Below, piece after piece: positions 21,176 through 25,225 of a stretch of 25,225 bases of DNA. The translations under genes and the position numbers were made by a program. The first letter of the stretch is position 1. Each line of letters opens with the position of its first letter. Origin of the DNA: DATKZB01 sp035528235 (GTDB taxonomy: Bacteria; Planctomycetota; Phycisphaerae; FEN-1346); the NCBI GenBank assembly GCA_035528235.1, contig DATKZB010000321.1, forward strand, positions 1 to 25,225. Reading direction: 5' to 3'. Below the pieces are notes generated by a model. The model did no database searches. It was not told where the DNA came from and worked only from the letters and a program-made list of their open reading frames with translations.

Positions 21176-21204
21176 AACCTCGGCGCACGGGAGGCGCACC
21201 GACC

Positions 21205-22249
21205 ATGGAGAGGCGCGAGTTTCTTCGCCGTGCCGCCGCGGGAGTCGGTGCGGCCGTCGTGGCCGGCGGTCTTCACGGGAACGTGGGTGCCGGCGAGGCC
21301 CCTGCCCCGCCGCCCCTGGAGCGCCGCCGCGAGCAGCCCGGCATGGCGTACACTCGCCTGGGCCGCACCAACCTTCAGGTCTCGCGGATCGTCCACGGCG
21401 GCCTGTACACCAATCGCGAGGGGATCCCCGTCCTGGCCAGGCTGTACGAGGCCGGCGTCAACTTCTTCGACACGTCGCACGTGTACGGCGGCGGCCGCAG
21501 CGAGATGGCCTTCGGCGAGTTCTTCGGACGCGACGGCCGGCGAGGCAACGTCTTCATCGCCACCAAGATGTACCTCCTGCCGGAATTGAACGCCGGCAAG
21601 GGCGTCTACGCCAAGGCCATGGCACGCGCCGACGAAGCCCTCAAGCGCCTCCAGACCGACCACGTCGACATCATGATGCTCCACGGGTGCAACACCCTCG
21701 CGGACCGACATCCCCTCCATCCGCCCTGCCCTCGACGCCGCAAGGAAGGCCGACCTGGGCATCGTCGCCATGAAGGCCGCCCTGCGGGCCGAGGAGATGG
21801 TCGCCCAGGTCGACGAGCCCAAACTCAAGGCCCAGGGGTACTCGCCGTACCAACTCTGTTACCGGTACGTGCTCGACATGCCCGGCGTCGACGCCGTGGT
21901 CTGCGGCATGGGCAACATGACCCACGTCGAGGAGAACATCAAGGTGCCGGGCATCCGCCTGTCGGCCGGCCAGGTACGGTACCTCGAACGCCTGGCGGCG
22001 GCGCGGGTGTGCGGGTTCTGCGGCACGTGCCTGGACGCCTGCCCCGCCGGCATCGCCGTCCAGGACATCCTGCGGTTCCACGCGTACTGGTTCCACGGTC
22101 ACCGGGCCGAGGCCCGGGCCGAGTACGCCGCCCTGCCCGCCCCGCGCCGGGCCGACGCCTGCCAGGACTGCGGCACGTGCGAGGCGGCCTGCCCGATGCG
22201 TGTCGCCATTCGCCGCCGCCTCCGGGAGGCCCACCATGCGCTGGCCTGA
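21205..22249 (+). pseudogene. Twin-arginine aldo/keto reductase-ferredoxin, broken by an out-of-frame deletion
   Basis: ATG 21205 (GGGAGG upstream) opens a Tat signal, MERREFLRRAAAGVGAAVVA, followed by an aldo/keto reductase: TRLGRTNLQVSRIVHGGLYT, NFFDTSHVYGGG (D89, Y94), FIATKMY (K121) and VDIMMLHGC (H160), so the catalytic tetrad is present. After about residue 167 the frame loses similarity. It resumes one frame over from about 21704 as DIPSIRPALDAARKADLGIV and AMKAALRAEEM. It ends with two Cys-rich ferredoxin-type motifs, CGFCGTCLDACPAG and CQDCGTCEAACPMR. The GxS/YN segment normally between the two parts is missing, so I infer a deletion of some 50 codons rather than one lost base. A sequencing or assembly error cannot be excluded. 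The tail overlaps the next gene by 14 bp. Confidence 0.75.
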
Positions 22250-23114
22250 CCGACTCCTCGCCCTGGCGATGCTCGCCCTCGTAGCCGGCGGCTGCGCGTC
22301 GGCCGGCGACGAGGGCCCCCTGCCGGAAGCGCGCGGCCCGTGGCGCCGCGAGGGTCCCGTGCGGCGGCTGGTCGCCGGCAACCTGCACGAGCAGATTGAC
22401 GGGGCCGCGCCCTTCGTCATCTCGTTCGGCTTCGAGTCGCTCGCGGTGGCCGACTACCGCCGCGGCGACGAGCCGCCCACCGCCGTCGAACTCTACGACA
22501 TGGGATCGGCCGACAATGCCTTCGCCCTGTTCCGCAGCAACGCCAACGTCGAGGCCCAGCCGCTGGCCATCGGCACCGAGGGTGCCGGCGGCGACGGGCG
22601 CGTCGAGTTCTGGCAGGGGCCGCACTACGTCGTCGTCAGCAACCCCGTCGCCGAGGAGGGCGAGCACGTGACTGCCCTGGCCCGCGACCTGGCCGCCGCC
22701 CTGCCCCCCACCGGCGCCTGGCCCGCGTACCTGGACTTGTTGCCGACCCGCGGCCGCGTGGCCCGGTCCGAGCAGTACCTGCCGGCCGATTTCCTCGGCC
22801 GCGAGTTTCTCGTCCGGACGGTCGTGGCCCGGTACAAGGTGGGCAACGCCAAGCCGACACTCTTCGTCTGCCGCTACGACACGCCGGCCGAGGCCGCCCA
22901 GGCCTACACGCGCCTGGAGGCCGCCTTGGGCAAGGCCGGCCCGCCTACGGCCCTGGCGATCGGCGAGGCCGGCTTCGTGGCCGCCGATTCCACCTACGGT
23001 CACGTGGCGGCCATGCGGCGGGGGCGATTCCTGGCCGGCATGACCGGGTACGTGGCCGGCGAGGCCGCCGACGCGCTCCTCGCGGACCTCGACGCGGGCC
23101 TCGGCGGCCGCTGA
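22236..23114 (+). CDS. DUF6599-type lipoprotein
   Basis: A 292-residue lipoprotein, ATG 22236 with GGGAGG upstream. The signal peptide MRWPDRLLALAMLALVAGGC has lipobox VAGGC (Cys20). The body resembles DUF6599: VAGNLHEQIDGAAPFVISFG (compare the family L-x-x-x-I-N/D-G-A pattern), FESLAVADYRRGD, VELYDMGSADNAFALFRSNA and FWQGPHYVVVSN, then YLPADFLGREFLVRTVVARY. A C-terminal repeat of the same type of domain (FVCRYDTPAEAAQAYTRLEA) suggests two similar halves. The function is unknown. It overlaps the end of the broken reductase by 14 bp, so its translation may have depended on coupling with it; its own ribosome site is good. Confidence 0.75.
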   Translation: MRWPDRLLALAMLALVAGGCASAGDEGPLPEARGPWRREGPVRRLVAGNLHEQIDGAAPFVISFGFESLAVADYRRGDEPPTAVELYDMGSADNAFALFRSNANVEAQPLAIGTEGAGGDGRVEFWQGPHYVVVSNPVAEEGEHVTALARDLAAALPPTGAWPAYLDLLPTRGRVARSEQYLPADFLGREFLVRTVVARYKVGNAKPTLFVCRYDTPAEAAQAYTRLEAALGKAGPPTALAIGEAGFVAADSTYGHVAAMRRGRFLAGMTGYVAGEAADALLADLDAGLGGR

Positions 23115-23129
23115 GCCCGCACGCGTTTG

Positions 23130-23157
23130 GCGCGGCGGGTCCCCGCACCCGCCGCGC
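23130..23157 (+). terminator. Covarying hairpin after the DUF6599 gene
   Basis: An 11-bp perfect stem, GCGCGGCGGGT pairing with ACCCGCCGCGC, loop CCCCGC, 15 bp after the stop. It is nested in a 9-bp outer inverted repeat, GCGTTTGGC (23123-23131) with GCCAAACGC (23165-23173). It has the same loop as the hairpin after dnaN. Confidence 0.5.
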
Positions 23158-23172
23158 GGCCGAAGCCAAACG

Positions 23173-23203
23173 CATGGTCACCCTTCGGGATGACCATGCC
23201 ACC
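23173..23203. repeat. Palindromic repeat, copy c (inverted)
   Basis: The reverse complement of copies a and b (21023, 21111), with both arms complete: CATGGTCACCC and GGGATGACCATG, then CCACC. Confidence 0.65.
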
Positions 23204-23215
23204 CCGTCTGGCTCC

Positions 23216-23238
23216 GAGCCGCGACCGTGAGGGAGCGG
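23216..23238. repeat. Dispersed GC-rich repeat related to the asnB tail repeat
   Basis: Starts GAGCCGCGACCGTGAGGG and ends AGCGG; 19 of 23 bases match 9859-9881. On the minus strand it reads PLPHGRGSE, another string I recall from translated repeats of GC-rich genomes. Confidence 0.5.
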
Positions 23239-23276
23239 AGGCGCTGGGCGCCGCGCCGGCGATCCACGGCACACTC

Positions 23277-23404
23277 TAATCCTACAACGCTACTTGTCGC
23301 GCGGCGGCCTTCCTAGGCCGCCGCGATCGGGTCTGATGCGTGTTCCTGGCGGCCTGGGAAGGCCGCCAGGCGGGATGAAGTGGCGAAGTAGCGTTGTAGG
23401 ACTA
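23277..23404. repeat. MITE-like palindromic element, copy 2
   Basis: 128 bp with 19-bp terminal inverted repeats that differ at one base (TAATCCTACAACGCTACTT against TAGTCCTACAACGCTACTT). It carries two internal hairpins as in copy 1 (1806-1932). Its right end abuts the ribosome site AAGGAGG of the following reductase gene, so the element makes up that gene's 5' region. Confidence 0.8.
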
Positions 23405-23414
23405 AGGAGGTCCC

Positions 23415-24554
23415 ATGAAGTACCGCGCGTTCGGCCGGCTCGACTTCCAGGTCTCGGCCCTGGGCTTCGGGTGCATGCGGCTGCCCACGACGGGCCCCTC
23501 CGGTGAGGTCGACGAGCCGGCCGCCATCGAGATGATCCGATACGCCATCGACCACGGTGTCAACTACGTCGACACGGCCTACCCGTACCACGGCGGAGCG
23601 AGCGAACGCGTCCTCGGCAAGGCCCTCGCCGGCGGGTACCGCGAGCGGGTCGCCCTGGCCACCAAGATGCCCGTCTGGATGGTCAACTGCCCGGCCGACT
23701 TCGACCGGCTGTTCGACGAGCAGTGCGCGCGGCTGGGGGCCGACCGCATCGACTATTACCTGCTGCACAACCTCCAGGCCCCCTCCTGGCCGCGCATGCG
23801 CGACCTGGGCGCCACGGCCTGGCTCGAAAAGACGCAGGCCGCCGGCCGCATCGGCCACGTCGGCTTCTCGTTCCACGACACCTTCGACGTCTTGCGCGAC
23901 ATCGTCGAGGCGTACGACGGGTGGTCGTTCTGCCAGGTCCAGTACAACTTTGTGAACGAAGACGTCCAGGCCGGCACGGCCGGCGTCGAGTACGCCGCCG
24001 GCCGGGGCCTGGCGGTCGTCGTCATGGAACCGCTGTTCGGCGGCACGCTGGCCGCGCCCCCACCGCCCGTCCGCCGCCTGTGGGATGAGGCCCTCGGCCG
24101 GCCCGACCCGGTCGACTTGGCGCTTCGGTGGCTCTGGGACAAGCCCGAGGTCTCGGTGGTCCTGAGCGGCATGACCGCGCTCGAGCACGTCCGGCGGAAC
24201 GTCGCCAGCGCCGAGCGGTCCGGCCCGGGCACCCTGACGGCGGCCGAGCGCGACCTCCTGGCCCGCGTCCGCGATGCGTACCAGGCGCTGGACCCCGTCC
24301 CGTGCACGGGGTGCGGCTACTGCCTGCCGTGCCCGAGCGGCGTGGCCGTTCCCGATAACTTCCAACTATACAACAATGTCCAGGTCTTCAAGGGCAGCAC
24401 CGTGGGCCTCAACCGCAACCTGTACCACGACATGCCCGCCGCCAAGCGGGCCGACCGCTGCACCGCCTGCCGCGAGTGCGAGGCCCAGTGCCCGCAGGGC
24501 ATCGCCGTCAGTCAGTGGATGCCCAAGGTCCACGACGAACTGTCGAAACGCTGA
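23415..24554 (+). CDS. Aldo/keto reductase with C-terminal 4Fe-4S ferredoxin domain
   Basis: A 379-residue cytosolic protein without a signal peptide. ATG 23415 has AAGGAGG 4 bases upstream. The N-terminal TIM-barrel AKR domain shows YRAFGRLDFQVSALGFGCMR, NYVDTAYPYHGG (D53, Y58), LATKMPVW (K84) and DYYLLHNL (H118), i.e. the full catalytic tetrad. The tail carries two cysteine clusters. The first is PCTGCGYCLPCPSG (C297, C300, C303, C306), the second RCTACRECEAQCPQG (C349, C352, C355, C359), typical of COG1453-type proteins thought to couple the reductase to iron-sulfur electron transfer. The substrate is unknown. It has the same domain order as the broken, exported gene at 21205-22249, with DUF6599 and a MITE-like element between. 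Confidence 0.9.
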   Translation: MKYRAFGRLDFQVSALGFGCMRLPTTGPSGEVDEPAAIEMIRYAIDHGVNYVDTAYPYHGGASERVLGKALAGGYRERVALATKMPVWMVNCPADFDRLFDEQCARLGADRIDYYLLHNLQAPSWPRMRDLGATAWLEKTQAAGRIGHVGFSFHDTFDVLRDIVEAYDGWSFCQVQYNFVNEDVQAGTAGVEYAAGRGLAVVVMEPLFGGTLAAPPPPVRRLWDEALGRPDPVDLALRWLWDKPEVSVVLSGMTALEHVRRNVASAERSGPGTLTAAERDLLARVRDAYQALDPVPCTGCGYCLPCPSGVAVPDNFQLYNNVQVFKGSTVGLNRNLYHDMPAAKRADRCTACRECEAQCPQGIAVSQWMPKVHDELSKR

Positions 24555-24573
24555 CGATCGGGCCGCTGGCCTC

Positions 24574-24602
24574 TTGCGGCGACGGCCCGGCCACGCCATA
24601 AT
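24574..24602 (+). promoter_or_regulatory. Predicted promoter of the GYF_2 gene
   Basis: TTGCGG (24574-24579), 17-bp spacer, CATAAT (24597-24602), the -10 matching at 5 of 6. The predicted leader is about 105 nt. Confidence 0.45.
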
Positions 24603-24713
24603 ACGGACCGGCGGCTTCCGGCCATCGTGGACCGGAGGGCCGCCCGAGGTCGGCCCCGGCGCGGCTACGCTGGGCCCGGGGCCGGCGCACGGCGACGCTC
24701 GGGGGGCAGCGGC

Positions 24714-25225
24714 ATGACCCTCTTCGTCCGGACACGGTCCGACGGCCCGGTTCAGGGCCCCTTTACGCCGGAGCAGTTCAAGAAACTGGCCGCCAGCGGC
24801 CAACTCAAGGGCCACTTCCTCGTTCCCAAGGACCAGAAGACCTGGTATCCCCTGGCGAAGGTCAAGAACCTGCCCGTGGAACAGGCCGAGGTCGTCGCGG
24901 CGCCCGCCTCCCCGCCCGCGCCGGACGCCGGCGCCGCCGCCGTGCTCGTGGCGGAACCCGTGCGCCCGCCGGTCGCGCCGCAAGTCGCGGCGCCCCCGCC
25001 CGCGGGGCCGGCCGCCGGGCCCCTGCCGACCGACCAGCCGCCGCCGACTGGGCTGCGGCCGGTGTCGTTTCCCGTCGTGGCGGCCCTGGCCGGAGGCCTG
25101 GTCGTCGCCGTCATCGTCATCATCGTCCTGGCCGTGTGCCTTCTGGTGCGTGGGGGCGACGGGGCCGACCGCGCGGCCGACGTCGCGACGCCTGCCGTAG
25201 CGGCGAACCCGAGCGCGGCCCGCCC
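24714..25225 (+). CDS. GYF_2-domain membrane protein (3' truncated)
   Basis: The frame is open from ATG 24714 to the end of the window (170 codons). A GGGGGG run precedes it. Residues about 3-50 fit GYF_2: FVRTRSDGPVQGPFTPEQFK, KLAASGQLKGHFLVPK and TWYPLAKVKNL. This domain is common at the N-terminus of planctomycete membrane proteins. It is followed by a Pro/Ala-rich linker and one membrane helix at about residues 119-146 (FPVVAALAGGLVVAVIVIIV and on). The GYF_2 domain would be cytosolic and the missing C-terminus outside, as predicted from its start without a signal peptide. The function is unknown. Confidence 0.8.
   Translation, partial: MTLFVRTRSDGPVQGPFTPEQFKKLAASGQLKGHFLVPKDQKTWYPLAKVKNLPVEQAEVVAAPASPPAPDAGAAAVLVAEPVRPPVAPQVAAPPPAGPAAGPLPTDQPPPTGLRPVSFPVVAALAGGLVVAVIVIIVLAVCLLVRGGDGADRAADVATPAVAANPSAAR

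Noticed and set aside
21690..21770. Programmed ribosomal frameshift in the aldo/keto reductase
   Set aside because: No slippery run is seen, and part of the conserved barrel is missing, which a frameshift would not explain.

Overview
The window is about 25 kb of very GC-rich bacterial DNA, most likely from a member of the Planctomycetota (a Phycisphaerae-like lineage is possible). This placement is inferred from gene content: a terpenoid-cyclase-repeat protein, YdjY, GYF_2 and DUF6599 proteins, twin-arginine aldo/keto reductases with ferredoxin tails, an excisionase-type HTH fused to a receiver domain, and many short palindromic repeats. No 16S gene or other decisive marker is present.

Layout. 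1-1802 (+): the 3' end of a cyclase-repeat protein, then a secreted YdjY protein that seems to carry two ExbD/TolR-like domains. 1806-1932: a palindromic MITE-like element (copy 1). 1930-5454 (-): a tight four-gene menaquinone (futalosine pathway) operon, mqnA, mqnC, an HD-superfamily protein and an MTAP-type nucleoside phosphorylase. 5615-7797: four small lipoproteins, one on + and three on -, comprising two BamE-like proteins flanked by two larger proteins that look related. 7960-9900 (+): asnB, convergent with purB (9890-11332, -), with an HTH-receiver regulator upstream of purB. 12317-13045 (-): YggU/DUF167 and a small zincin. 13270-14954 (+): rpsP-trmD-rplS without rimM, followed by an MsbA-type ABC exporter (15034-17052).

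17053-20948 is the probable chromosome origin: a gene-free region with two DnaA-box-like sites and REP-like hairpins, dnaA, a second intergenic region with DnaA boxes, an array of GCGCCAC repeats and the most AT-rich stretch of the window, then dnaN and a DciA-like (DUF721) gene. recF and gyrB are not next to dnaN.

20949-24554 is rich in repeats: a broken aldo/keto reductase-ferredoxin gene, a DUF6599 lipoprotein, MITE-like copy 2, and an intact paralogue-like aldo/keto reductase-ferredoxin gene. The window ends inside a GYF_2 membrane protein.

The most interesting signals are the menaquinone operon with an MTAP-type phosphorylase and an HD protein whose HD doublet reads HQ, the phased GCGCCAC repeats between dnaA and dnaN, the two-copy palindromic element with covarying arms, and a pair of 3' hairpins that differ only by paired compensatory changes. 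No tRNA, rRNA, CRISPR array or transposase was seen.
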